DNA of 64,000 nt, taken from Heliorestis convoluta. Lineage in GTDB: Bacteria; Bacillota; Desulfitobacteriia; Heliobacteriales; Heliobacteriaceae. Location: positions 619,059 through 683,058 of the forward strand of contig NZ_CP045875.1 in NCBI RefSeq assembly GCF_009649955.1. The letters run 5' to 3'. Numbering within the stretch: position 1 is the stretch's first letter; every line of letters begins with the position of its first letter. The notes under the pieces were generated by a model. The model ran no database searches and was not told the DNA's origin. It worked only from the letters and a program-made list of their open reading frames with translations. The translations under genes were made by a program, and so were the position numbers. Positions 36,078 through 43,998 of this stretch are shown one piece after another.

Positions 36078-36165
36078 CCTCCTTGCACTGAAAGCTCGAC
36101 GATCACCGAAGTGATCTGTCGTACACTTCAGTGATCGCCCTTTCTTAGCCCCGACGACAAGGGTT
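36078..36165 (-). ncRNA. Family-II structured leader RNA, copy 1
   Basis: Minus-strand helices: CCTTG (36158-36162) with CAAGG (36081-36085), touching the AAGGAGG ribosome site; GGGGCT with AGCTTT; and a hairpin of about 14 bp (ATCACTGAAGTG / CACTTCGGTGAT). Compared with copy 2 (32078-32160), each helix keeps pairing while bases differ, and flanks such as GTCGGG-CTAA and GTGCA are kept. A translational control element is likely. Confidence 0.65.
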
Positions 36166-36171
36166 GTTTTA

Positions 36172-36228
36172 AACAAAAAAGCCAGTCTTCTGATCGGTTT
36201 TGCCGAATAACAGAATGACTGGCTTTTT
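36172..36228 (-). terminator. Intrinsic terminator after ssb
   Basis: GCCAGTC pairs with GACTGGC with A/T runs at both ends and an inner hairpin (CGG-TTTTG-CCG). It separates ssb from the MoxR/VWA cluster. Confidence 0.8.
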
Positions 36229-36266
36229 GCCCTATAAAGGGTATTTTTTATTGGAGCTTCTTTTCG

Positions 36267-36728
36267 CTAAAAAGGCAGATCTTTATCATCGCCTGGATAG
36301 CTGATTTCTTGACCGTATGCATTACTCTGCTGACGTTGTTGCACTGGTCGTCCTTGCTGATAGGAGGACTGATTTTGATGCCCCTGTCCTGTTTCAGAGC
36401 GTTCCAAGAAACGAACATTTTCAGCGATAACTCTAGCAGCTGAACGCTTTTGTCCTGATTGTTGGTCCTGCCATGTGTCTATTTGTAGGCGACCTTCAAT
36501 GGCTACCAATCTACCTTTTGATAAGTACTGACTGCAAACTTGAGCTTGATTGCCAAAAGTGACAATGCTAATCCAGTCTGTCACTTTTTCAGCACCTGCT
36601 TGTCTCTGTACTTGCCCTTGAGGGCGGTCTACGGCAACGCTAAAGCTACATACTTGCGTGCCACTTTGTGCCTGCTTAAGCTCAGGATCTTGCCCAAGCC
36701 GGCCGATGAGGATTACACGATTTAGCAT
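36267..36728 (-). CDS. ssb: Single-stranded DNA-binding protein
   Basis: 153 aa from the ATG at 36728 behind AAGGGGAAG; the frame is open 32 codons further into the leader terminator, which is not plausible. The OB fold spans 1-105 (MLNRVILIGRLGQDPELKQA, FSVAVDRPQG, DWISIVTFGNQAQVCSQYLSKG). A Gln/Gly-rich linker ends in the acidic tip DDKDLPF that binds partner proteins. It is a second, element-borne SSB protecting replication or transfer intermediates. Transcription must cross a leader RNA and terminator. Confidence 0.95.
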   Translation of the reverse strand: MLNRVILIGRLGQDPELKQAQSGTQVCSFSVAVDRPQGQVQRQAGAEKVTDWISIVTFGNQAQVCSQYLSKGRLVAIEGRLQIDTWQDQQSGQKRSAARVIAENVRFLERSETGQGHQNQSSYQQGRPVQQRQQSNAYGQEISYPGDDKDLPF

Positions 36729-36776
36729 GAGTACTTCCCCTTTCTTTTCGTTAATCTTCCAAATGAAGATTCGTTT

Positions 36777-36839
36777 AAAACAAAAAAAGCCATTGTCGGT
36801 GTGTTTTTGGGCACACCAATCCAATGGCTTTTTGTTTCA
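36777..36839 (-). terminator. Leader terminator before ssb
   Basis: GCCATTGTCGGTGTG pairs with CACACCAATCCAATGGC on either side of the loop GCCCAAAAA (minus strand), with a minus-strand U-run from the plus A-run 36777-36788. The same loop and compensating stem changes occur in the copy at 45034-45090. Confidence 0.8.
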
Positions 36840-36846
36840 AAAATTG

Positions 36847-37044
36847 GGCATGTGGAAATAGATCCACTACCTTTTTCTCATGCGTAAGCACATGAGTTAA
36901 TCAATACGCGATGGCACCCTCACGTTGGGTACTCCAGAAATCTGCATAAATACATGCAAACCATTTCTACCTGGAGCATCTGCATCTGGAATCAGCTTAC
37001 TAAGCAGTCCCTTTGCAGTTCGCTCTTACGAAAGGTAAGAACTT
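36847..37044 (-). ncRNA. Family-I structured leader RNA, copy A (ssb)
   Basis: About 195 nt shared with 45099-45294. Identical blocks: 37007-37023 (17 nt), 36977-36994 (18 nt), 36900-36931 (32 nt) and 36864-36876. Between them lie hairpins whose bases differ but still pair: 37022-37029/37035-37042; GCTTA/TAAGC at 36995-37005; CTCCAG/CTGGAG with inner helices; and CTCATG/CATGAG. A sigma-A promoter ends about 20 nt upstream and a terminator plus ssb follow, so this is a 5' leader acting in cis. It fits no class I can name. Confidence 0.75.
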
Positions 37045-37064
37045 AAAAAGAAATATTCTTAACT

Positions 37065-37093
37065 ATTTTAACATAATTTTTTAGCTTATTCAA
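37065..37093 (-). promoter_or_regulatory. Sigma-A promoter of the ssb leader
   Basis: On the minus strand TTGAAT (37088-37093), 17-bp spacer, TAAAAT (37065-37070). It would start RNA about 15 nt before the first helix of the family-I leader. Confidence 0.65.
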
Positions 37094-37131
37094 AGAATAA
37101 TCTATTCACGAATATTTTTTCTTACTATGTT

Positions 37132-37161
37132 TTGAAATGAACCTATCCGTTTTTTTATAAT
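37132..37161 (+). promoter_or_regulatory. Promoter of the three-gene cassette
   Basis: TTGAAA (37132-37137), 18-bp spacer and TATAAT (37156-37161) point towards the 37318 gene. A second TATAAT at 37200-37205 has no good -35. It diverges from the ssb leader promoter 40 bp away. Confidence 0.6.
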
Positions 37162-37317
37162 ACTTCTTTACTCGCAAGATTTACCATCTCCAAGTGACAT
37201 ATAATACAAGAAAAAATAAAAATAAATATTTTTCCATATTAAATCTTGAATTATAGGAAGTATTTTGTCAAAATAAGAAAAACAACAAGGTATTCGTCGA
37301 CTAAGGAGTGTGTTTGG

Positions 37318-38235
37318 ATGAGAGATATTGTCGACAATAATTTAAGAGTTTTATCTGAAATACATGAAGATATTTGGAGAAATGAATTAGAAACAGACTT
37401 TTCTGCTGTAAGTACAATTGCATCCATTGAAGAAATTATAAAAGTACTTAACTCATTAGCAAATCAAGTACGTACAATAGTACTAAACCGAAATGAAGTT
37501 GCTACGATGAATGATTTTGATATTTATAACGATATAACTGAACTTCCCGAAAATTTGATAAATGACATAAAAGTAATTAAGATATTAAAAGAGTTTGTAG
37601 GCAATCAAAAAAGAGAAGTAATACTTAATTGTACAAAACCTTCTTTAGAAGCAGCGGGATTTTGGAATATAATTGAAACCTTTGCTCAACATAAAAGAGC
37701 TTTGTCTTGTTTATTGATTTTTCCACAGATCTCTACAGAAGTATTGAAGCAATGTTTGTTCCTTAGTAGCTATGACAGGTTTACATATCACGAATACATA
37801 CTTATACCTGATTTCGAAGGTGTTACAGATTTACGTGAGAGAGCAAGACTCGAACAAGTTCAGCATGTAGGAATTCAAAACCCTCAGTTTACTGTTAGCC
37901 TTGTCAATCAAATTGTTAACCAATACGAACGTGAAAAAAGGACACGAATGCTTAGTAATTGTAGGAATATATTAAACCATGATAATGAAATAATTATTTT
38001 TATTTTAAGAGAGTCGCAAAGAAGTGGTCTTAGGACAATAGAAGAATTTGTGGTTGGTATGAACGCAGATTGGATAGTCCTTAGTTTTTCACGTGATTTA
38101 CGTTCTTTAAGGGTAAGAGCTGTCAATTCAGTAAAGCCAGAGGTTTACGAAACATATGCAATTAAACTATTTAAGTTATGTCAAAACTTGAATATAACTA
38201 CGTTAGACGAAGTGATGGTAATGGAATTGATGTAG
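37318..38235 (+). CDS. Unknown protein A of AT-rich three-gene cassette
   Basis: 305 aa from the ATG at 37318 behind AAGGAG (the frame is open 24 codons upstream without a site). Its start is helical (DIVDNNLRVLSEIHEDIWRN). The middle has strands and helices such as REVILNCTKPSLEAAGFW and HEYILIPDFEGVTDLRERA. Near the end EIIIFILRESQRSGLRTIEE then DWIVLSFSRDLRSLRVRAV recalls a DHHA1-type or other alpha/beta fold, but weakly. I recognise no catalytic motif. It is far richer in A/T than the flanking genes and opposite in strand, so it is cargo. Confidence 0.6.
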   Translation: MRDIVDNNLRVLSEIHEDIWRNELETDFSAVSTIASIEEIIKVLNSLANQVRTIVLNRNEVATMNDFDIYNDITELPENLINDIKVIKILKEFVGNQKREVILNCTKPSLEAAGFWNIIETFAQHKRALSCLLIFPQISTEVLKQCLFLSSYDRFTYHEYILIPDFEGVTDLRERARLEQVQHVGIQNPQFTVSLVNQIVNQYEREKRTRMLSNCRNILNHDNEIIIFILRESQRSGLRTIEEFVVGMNADWIVLSFSRDLRSLRVRAVNSVKPEVYETYAIKLFKLCQNLNITTLDEVMVMELM

Positions 38236-38624
38236 TTAATGAATTTATAGCATCCATTTGTGGAAACAGAATAGCTCATGTTGAACTTGAAGAGTTAGAG
38301 TTATCAAACTGCCCTTTTCCTGGAAGACCAAACATCACTATTAGAAGAACATCAATAAATGTTACTCTTACTCAAACATTGGATGCAAATTTCAATGGTT
38401 TCTTTCTTCACTCCCTATTACCGGAGTGTGATGTTAGTAAAATGAAGTTTAAATACGAGACATTAAATAATAAGCACTTATTTACATTAAAATTTAAGAG
38501 ATATGATATGCAAATATATATTCATATTAGTGGAACTGGTGGAGGGATAAGGAAAAGACAAAGTTTAATTCAATATCTAAGAGATATAGCTAATATCACA
38601 ATACTTGAAAAAACAGAGGGATGA
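38178..38624 (+). CDS. Unknown protein B of AT-rich three-gene cassette
   Basis: 148 aa. Its first ATG lies 58 nt inside the end of gene A with no clear ribosome site, so translation is probably coupled to gene A. The sequence alternates strands and a Gly-rich turn (IYIHISGTGGGIRKRQSLIQYL), with an ELEELELSNCPFPGRPNITI segment. No family is recognised. It overlaps gene C by 4 nt (ATGA), so the three genes form one tight operon and probably one complex. Confidence 0.5.
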   Translation: MSKLEYNYVRRSDGNGIDVVNEFIASICGNRIAHVELEELELSNCPFPGRPNITIRRTSINVTLTQTLDANFNGFFLHSLLPECDVSKMKFKYETLNNKHLFTLKFKRYDMQIYIHISGTGGGIRKRQSLIQYLRDIANITILEKTEG

Positions 38625-39796
38625 TTATGTTACTATTAATTGGAACAAGATTTCAAGCTGAAGCCGTTCCTGAAGATATAACGAAACTTACTAGTTTTGG
38701 CTTTATAACTCTATCTGAATATTTATTATCAAATTGTAATGGTCGAGAGAGTGTAAACATTGCCAACAGAATTGAAGGCTGTGGAGAATTAATATCGATA
38801 ACTAATAGAAAAACAGAAGAGCTTATTCAATGTTCTAATTGTGAAGCAGAATATACGTATGAAGAAATAAAAGTAAACGCTCAGCGTATAAAAGAAATTA
38901 AAGAAATAAAATACAATAAAATAATTGATTACATTCTCGAAAAAGTAAAAAATACAAATGTTGAAATCGAAGAGATAGCACGCAGGACAGGTAATTATAT
39001 TTTTAGAATAAATGAAAAAAGTTTTTTTGTTGTTTTTAATTTTCCTAATTGTAATTTGGAGACATTACTCTTAAATAGAGCGAAGAATCAATTTATTATC
39101 CTTATAAATTTTTCTGAAAAGATTCCCTCTATACCTGGAGAAGTTATTGTATTCTCTGGTTATGAAATATTAGAAGATGGCTTTGAATCGTTTAAGCATA
39201 TTTTAAGAGATTTGCCTACCTGTTCGGAATTAATAGAAAAAGTAAGGCTAGTCCCTTCAATTGAAACAAAAATAATTGAATTGGGGAAAAAAATAGAGTG
39301 GCAATTTTTCGAAAACGAAATATCTAATTTTATAATGCATGAGATTAAATCCAGAAGTGAACAGAGATACCTTTATTGGTTATTATTAAACCATCATCCG
39401 GAGTTAAAACATATATTGGTAAATGCAGGGGGTGCTGGTAAAGCAGATAAATTACCAATTATATTAAGCGAATATTTATCAGACATGCTTAGGGAACCAG
39501 CTACTATGGATGCTAAGCTTTATTCTACGACTAAAGTAACTAATACTACTATGGAAAAAGTAACTCATCACATGCTTTTAAGTGATTCCAAAACAACTAG
39601 AGTAATAATTTTTACAACAACAAACGATGTGACTTGTTGGGAAGATGTTTTTTCAGCTAAAAGAAAATACGGATATTTCAAACTGCTAATTTTGACTGCA
39701 AGGATTCTGTCTGAAATATCAGTTCATCTTGAGTTTCATACTGAACTTATTGAGAAAATGCAATCTCGTATACCCCATTCAAAAACAAGTGGTTGA
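38621..39796 (+). CDS. Unknown protein C of AT-rich three-gene cassette
   Basis: 391 aa, ATG in a 4-nt overlap with gene B; a second ATG two codons later has better spacing to AGAGGG. A single CxxC (IQCSNCEAEYTYEE near residue 70) could be half a zinc site. A long Lys/Ile-rich helix follows, then an alpha/beta part (FIILINFSEKIPSIPGEVIVF) that could be a nuclease-like or P-loop-free sensor core, then a helical tail with SEQRYLYWLLLNHHPELK and VTRVIIFTTTND-like strands. Function unknown. It is followed by a strong terminator. Confidence 0.55.
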   Translation: MIMLLLIGTRFQAEAVPEDITKLTSFGFITLSEYLLSNCNGRESVNIANRIEGCGELISITNRKTEELIQCSNCEAEYTYEEIKVNAQRIKEIKEIKYNKIIDYILEKVKNTNVEIEEIARRTGNYIFRINEKSFFVVFNFPNCNLETLLLNRAKNQFIILINFSEKIPSIPGEVIVFSGYEILEDGFESFKHILRDLPTCSELIEKVRLVPSIETKIIELGKKIEWQFFENEISNFIMHEIKSRSEQRYLYWLLLNHHPELKHILVNAGGAGKADKLPIILSEYLSDMLREPATMDAKLYSTTKVTNTTMEKVTHHMLLSDSKTTRVIIFTTTNDVTCWEDVFSAKRKYGYFKLLILTARILSEISVHLEFHTELIEKMQSRIPHSKTSG

Positions 39797-39842
39797 GTCT
39801 GGGAGTAGGAGACCTCCCACGCATAAAATTCAATGCAAACAC

Positions 39843-39885
39843 AAAAAGAGCTAGGACTTCCGAGTGAAGTTCTAGCTCTTTGGTT
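39843..39885. terminator. Terminator of the three-gene cassette
   Basis: AAGAGCTAG-ACTT pairs with AAGT-CTAGCTCTT, flanked by A and T runs. Confidence 0.8.
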
Positions 39886-40045
39886 TATGTTAAATCTATC
39901 AAATATTGTCCCGCCGTGGTACGCATTGTAAAGAGGCATGGCGGGTTCTGTTAATAGCAGTTTATAGTGAATCTACGAGAAGTTCAATCAATCCATATTT
40001 GCATTGATTGGCTCTTCCTTGGAAAGAAGATAAATCAGATACTGA
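39886..40045. other. Intergenic DNA with two hairpins
   Basis: CCCGCC/GGCGGG (about 39911-39948) and CAATCAAT/ATTGATTG (about 39990-40013) could form. There is no T-run and no gene between the cassette and radC. Confidence 0.35.
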
Positions 40046-40780
40046 TTAAATATAACCAAGCTCTTTTAGACTGGAATACTTATTGTCTCCAATGACAATG
40101 TGATCAAGCACTTCGATTCCAAGTAGTTTTCCACTATCAACAAGGCGCCTCGTCATTTCTCTATCTTCTTTAGACGGTGAAGGATCGCCGCTAGGATGAT
40201 TATGAACTACAACGACTGCCGCAGCACTTTTCCGAATAAGCACCTTAAACAGCTCTCTTGGATGAACGATTGTAGCATTTAAGGAACCCACCGAAATGTC
40301 TGTTATATCTAAAACATGATTTTTCGTATTCAAGGCAATGGCTCTGAAAACTTCTTTGTCGAGAAACTTCATTTCATTCATCACAAGTTTGGCTACATCT
40401 TCTGGACTCTGAATGAGCGTTCGTTTTTGACTTGTCGCAGAGTTTACTCTACATGCAAGCTCAATGGTAGCTTCAAGTCTAGCCAGTTCAAGAGGCGTTA
40501 GCTTTGGCAGTGGTAAATATGTTTCTGCCTGTCTTGCGTCATATCTACCACGATCTTCTAAGAACACAGCTTGCGTCAAGCTTCTTAAACCGTCAGCATT
40601 GTTTAATAGTTGATCAGCTCTGCTAACTCTGTCACCGTTTCTTTTATCTAGAAGCACTGCGATTAACTCCCGATTCGAAAGGTTTTTAATGCCTTCTTGG
40701 TTAAGCTTTTTTACTGGATCTGAATAAGAAGGCAAAACTTGCAGTTCTTCTTGTAGAGTTGTCAGTTGCTTATCTTTCAT
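40046..40780 (-). CDS. radC: RadC/JAB-domain family protein
   Basis: 244 aa. The C-terminal JAB1/MPN-like metalloprotease domain has HNHPSGDPSPSKED (the HxHPSGD zinc motif) and upstream E residue; the N-terminal part has a helix-hairpin-helix-like start (GIKNLSNRELIAVLL). RadC is not proven to be a repair protein; copies are common in mobile elements and phages near recombination genes, as here. A G/C-rich terminator lies in its leader. Confidence 0.88.
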   Translation of the reverse strand: MKDKQLTTLQEELQVLPSYSDPVKKLNQEGIKNLSNRELIAVLLDKRNGDRVSRADQLLNNADGLRSLTQAVFLEDRGRYDARQAETYLPLPKLTPLELARLEATIELACRVNSATSQKRTLIQSPEDVAKLVMNEMKFLDKEVFRAIALNTKNHVLDITDISVGSLNATIVHPRELFKVLIRKSAAAVVVVHNHPSGDPSPSKEDREMTRRLVDSGKLLGIEVLDHIVIGDNKYSSLKELGYI

Positions 40781-40795
40781 ATAGGTTCCCCTACC

Positions 40796-40834
40796 ATAAA
40801 AAAGCAGGGGAGGGGGCTTTGTATGCCCCCTCCT
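40796..40834 (-). terminator. Leader terminator before radC
   Basis: GGAGGGGGC pairs with GCCCCCTCC, followed on the minus strand by CCTGCTTTTTTAT. It separates the Cas4/AddB-like gene from radC. Confidence 0.8.
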
Positions 40835-40886
40835 ACTTTAACAATGGAGGGGACACCCCCTTTCACTTTAAAATTTTAGTGCAACC

Positions 40887-42305
40887 TTAGCCAGCTTGGG
40901 CTACATTTTCAATCTGCTGTATCATGTAGGCTATCTCTTGGGCTTTTTCATTTTGAAGACCCTGCCAAGCGACGGCCGACATGAGAGCATCCCAGAAAGT
41001 TTCATCATATTTACCTGATTCAGAGCACCTATAGGCTACTCTGACATTCTCAAGTGCTTCTTGTGGTGCCTCGGCACCCTTTAAGAAAACACCGAAGTCT
41101 TTCACAAGCGAAGAAACTGTAGGCTGTTCTGGTACAGCTTTTTCATCTTCAGCTAGAATCTCTACTGTCTCTTTCACCGTATTCACGGTAGATTCTAGCC
41201 CAACTGTTTCGACTTTCTTTATAGACCATGTTGGTGGGGAAGGCTTTTCGGTGTAGCATCCTTCAAGGTCAATTTTTCTTTCTAACTTTTTAGCCGCTGT
41301 AGAGGACAAGGTAATATACTCTAGAGGATTTAGCCCTCGCTCTTGGCAACGCTCAATAACTTTTTTTACATCGAATTGCCGTTGCGCAGCTTTTTCAAAC
41401 TTACCCATTGCCTGATCACCAACTAACAAAGGACCGTGCTTCTCTGTCCAGATTTTCAACACATTTTCGATCTGTTTAACCTTGCCTTGCAAGGCTAAAA
41501 GACGAGAAGCATATTTTTCGGCCATCTCTGAAGTTAATAATTCAGGACTTGTCGGTAATTCTGCCAAATCTTCTATGCTGTCCTCTACAGGGGGGTTATA
41601 ATCTCCACTTGTAGCTGGACATTGTTGAGCATACCCACAGTAAGCACAAACATGACCAGGATTGCAGGTAAAACCTTCTTCACCTTTTCGTAAGGCTTTA
41701 TCGATTTGTTTCACCTGTTGGTTTATCCAAAGTTCTATCTCAATGAGATTTTTTTCGCTATAGTGGTATTCGTCTTTCTCGTTTAAACGCACCCACTCAT
41801 AGCGAACCAAAACATCATGAATGCCTCCAAAGCTTTTGACTACTAAGAAAGCGTAGATAGCCAATTGCTTCGTTACTGCACGATTGCGACCTGTTTTTAG
41901 ATCTACGATTTTTGCTGGCATTCCAGGAAAAAGTGGCATAAACAGCGCATCCATCTGCCCCGATACTGTATGCCTACCAACAGGAATCTGTAGACGTATT
42001 TCAGGAATGACTTGGTAGTCAAAACCACCTTCGCCATACACGCTGATAAACTTTTTAGCTAAACCTGCTATCTCAATCACGTTTTCTATGTTCAAAGTAT
42101 CAGGAAATTTTTTTATTTCATCTTCAGCAGCTTTTTTAAAGCCCGGGAAGTTTTTCCCTTCTTTGTACCAACGCTCAGCCACAGTATGGATTGCTGTTCC
42201 AATATCAGCGGCTGCGCTTGGTACTTTTAACCCAAGGATGTTCTCCGCAAAGAAACGTCGTGGGCAGTCTTCGAAAGTAAGCAAGCTAGTTACCCGAACA
42301 TTCAT
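40887..42305 (-). CDS. PD-(D/E)XK nuclease with Cas4/AddB-type FeS cysteines
   Basis: 472 aa from the ATG at 42305 (MNVRVTSLLTFEDCPRRFF). An AGGAGG lies 40 nt before it, with a 7-bp hairpin (ACGACTT/AAGTCGT) in between that would shorten the gap. The N-terminal LTFEDCPRRFF gives one Cys and the later VCAYCGYAQQCP gives three, the pattern of the 4Fe-4S clamp in Cas4 and AddB. The core has H-rich GTAIHTVAERW, a metal Asp in QMDALF, IVDLKTGR (D-x-K) and QLAIYAF. It is likely a ssDNA or dsDNA exonuclease acting with the annealing protein. The tail from ~300 is uncharacterised. Confidence 0.8.
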   Translation of the reverse strand: MNVRVTSLLTFEDCPRRFFAENILGLKVPSAAADIGTAIHTVAERWYKEGKNFPGFKKAAEDEIKKFPDTLNIENVIEIAGLAKKFISVYGEGGFDYQVIPEIRLQIPVGRHTVSGQMDALFMPLFPGMPAKIVDLKTGRNRAVTKQLAIYAFLVVKSFGGIHDVLVRYEWVRLNEKDEYHYSEKNLIEIELWINQQVKQIDKALRKGEEGFTCNPGHVCAYCGYAQQCPATSGDYNPPVEDSIEDLAELPTSPELLTSEMAEKYASRLLALQGKVKQIENVLKIWTEKHGPLLVGDQAMGKFEKAAQRQFDVKKVIERCQERGLNPLEYITLSSTAAKKLERKIDLEGCYTEKPSPPTWSIKKVETVGLESTVNTVKETVEILAEDEKAVPEQPTVSSLVKDFGVFLKGAEAPQEALENVRVAYRCSESGKYDETFWDALMSAVAWQGLQNEKAQEIAYMIQQIENVAQAG

Positions 42306-42392
42306 ATTATTCGAACGACTTCCACAAAAAGTCGTCCTTTTACACCTCCTACAAGGTATTTTAAATCCTCCCAAGTGTGGGAGCATTTTGTT

Positions 42393-43556
42393 TTAATCTA
42401 TTGACTTAAGAGAGATTGCACTTGAACCATACGCATTCAGTACATCATCAATCCCTTTGCCGTTTTCCTTATGCCAGATCGCAGTATGGACTGATAAGCC
42501 TTTTTGATATAAAGCATTAGCAAGATTTTTACAGTGTTTGGCTACAACTTGCGCTGTCTTTCCACTGTCTTGATCATAGGCAATCACAACATGCTTTGCT
42601 TTTATGTGCTCTGCTAAGTCAGGAATCAGACGCCAATTGCCGACACCGGGAACAGACACAAAGTTTTGCTTCAATGCCAAACTGGATCGATCTGCTTTTA
42701 TTTCACCTTCTGTAATCCAGAGTGTATCTGAATGAAGAAATCTAACAGTGTGAAGTAAAGCACCCGGTGAAGAACCACCTGAAAGAGCACTTCCATTTTT
42801 ATCACGCAAGGATGTATACCAAGCATAAACTCGCTCACCATTAACTGCGGAAATCCGTAAGCGTAAGCCATAAATCTTTCCGTTCACATTGCGAACCGGA
42901 ATTAACAAGGCATTGTGGGTTTTGCAAGCCCATTGACCATTTTTTGTCTGATAGAAACCAGGTATTCCGGTGAAAGACGAAATGCCCGTTACCTTGGTAA
43001 TCTGCTTCGTCAATGCGATTCCATCTTGATAACGCATTTGTGAGTAACCAAAAGAAGCTATCTCTTCTTCTGTAAAACCTCGACGTAACAGGTTTTCTTT
43101 TTGTTGATCTCCCAAGCTAAACAGTGAGAGTAAAGCTTTGTAGACTTTATCTCTCATAACTACGGGAGCAAGTTTTGGATCTTGACGAACCTCCGGCGTT
43201 TTTAGAACCGAAAGCATGATTCTTTCAGACTTCATGCCTAAGATTTCTTTTGCTTTCTCTACAGCCTGCGGAAAGTTTAGCTGAAGAGCCATCATCAGTA
43301 ACGTGAACACGTCACCACTGGCTCCACACTTTTCACATTGCCACAGATCGGCACCATCACGGGCAGCGGGGGCGTGTTCCATGAAGTGGCATGATTGCAT
43401 TTTCCCATCGGACCCGTGTACTGGGCACTTCATAAACCAATGACTACCTACTTTTTTCACTGGGATTCCCAAGTGAGCACAAACTGATAAAATACGAAGA
43501 CCAGCACGTATGCTGGCCTTCTCATCCATAGAGTTACGATAGGTTTTTACTAACAC
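42393..43556 (-). CDS. CHC2 zinc-finger/TOPRIM primase-like protein
   Basis: 387 aa from GTG, with GGAGGTG 8 nt before. A primase-type zinc finger is seen at ~35-85 (MKCPVHG, then LWQCEKCGASGDVF). The middle resembles the DnaG-like linker, and the TOPRIM part carries LWITEGEIKADRSS (acidic Glu) and HVVIAYDQDSGKT (D-x-D). It lacks a clear DnaB-binding end. The likely role is priming of element DNA replication. It sits between the Cas4-like nuclease and a 94-aa unknown in the same transcription unit. Confidence 0.75.
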   Translation of the reverse strand: MLVKTYRNSMDEKASIRAGLRILSVCAHLGIPVKKVGSHWFMKCPVHGSDGKMQSCHFMEHAPAARDGADLWQCEKCGASGDVFTLLMMALQLNFPQAVEKAKEILGMKSERIMLSVLKTPEVRQDPKLAPVVMRDKVYKALLSLFSLGDQQKENLLRRGFTEEEIASFGYSQMRYQDGIALTKQITKVTGISSFTGIPGFYQTKNGQWACKTHNALLIPVRNVNGKIYGLRLRISAVNGERVYAWYTSLRDKNGSALSGGSSPGALLHTVRFLHSDTLWITEGEIKADRSSLALKQNFVSVPGVGNWRLIPDLAEHIKAKHVVIAYDQDSGKTAQVVAKHCKNLANALYQKGLSVHTAIWHKENGKGIDDVLNAYGSSAISLKSID

Positions 43557-43568
43557 CTATAGCACCTC

Positions 43569-43853
43569 CTAGTATTCTTCTGGTAGTAACACTGTTGTAG
43601 CAGAACGATCCGCTTCGGTGATAATCCAGAATTTTTTTCCTTTGCTGTCTCGATAGGAAGAAACTAACCTTCCTGCATGCAACAAGGATTCATTGTTTAG
43701 CTCCCAATCTTCAGAGCAAATGTCACCCCAGTCACCGCTATGATGACGCAAGAGGGCGATTTGTATATCTTGAGCCTCGATAGTGTCCATGACACCAGGG
43801 GTAGCGTAAACCTGCCCCAGAGGAAACAAGACAAGCGGGAATGAAGAAACCAT
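43569..43853 (-). CDS. Small unknown protein
   Basis: 94 aa; its TAG stop lies in the ribosome site of the primase-like gene (AATACTAGGAGGTG), indicating coupling. It has a hydrophobic first stretch (MVSSFPLVLFPLGQVYATPG), then an acidic region with CSEDWELNNESLLHAGRLVSS and a strand-like end. No family is recognised. Confidence 0.55.
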   Translation of the reverse strand: MVSSFPLVLFPLGQVYATPGVMDTIEAQDIQIALLRHHSGDWGDICSEDWELNNESLLHAGRLVSSYRDSKGKKFWIITEADRSATTVLLPEEY

Positions 43854-43874
43854 GTTTCTCTTCCTCCTATTGGT

Positions 43875-43950
43875 TCACCAATTGCTCTTTGGATAAAAAA
43901 ATGCTATATTAAAAGATAGCTATTTTTCTTTGCGCAAAAGGAATTGGTGA
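43875..43950. repeat. Inverted repeat in the leader of the 94-aa gene
   Basis: TCACCAATT (43875-43883) and AATTGGTGA (43942-43950) are perfect complements around an AT-rich 58-nt interior. It would enclose the upstream leader in a large loop just before the GGAGG site. Confidence 0.4.
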
Positions 43951-43963
43951 CTTTTTATACATG

Positions 43964-43995
43964 CTTTTTGACTAGGTTTTTCCTAGTCTTTTTTC
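43964..43995. terminator. Short hairpin after the annealing-protein gene
   Basis: GACTAGG pairs with CCTAGTC over a short loop. The best T-run is on the plus strand, so its role on the minus strand is uncertain. Confidence 0.35.
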
Positions 43996-43998
43996 TTT

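Noticed and set aside
36900-36931. T-box-like stretch AGGGTGCCATCGCG in both family-I RNAs
   Set aside because: It resembles the T-box consensus AGGGTGGNACCGCG, but the UGGN bulge is changed, there is no recognisable Stem I specifier loop, it is not part of the following terminator, and the genes are not tRNA- or amino-acid-related.
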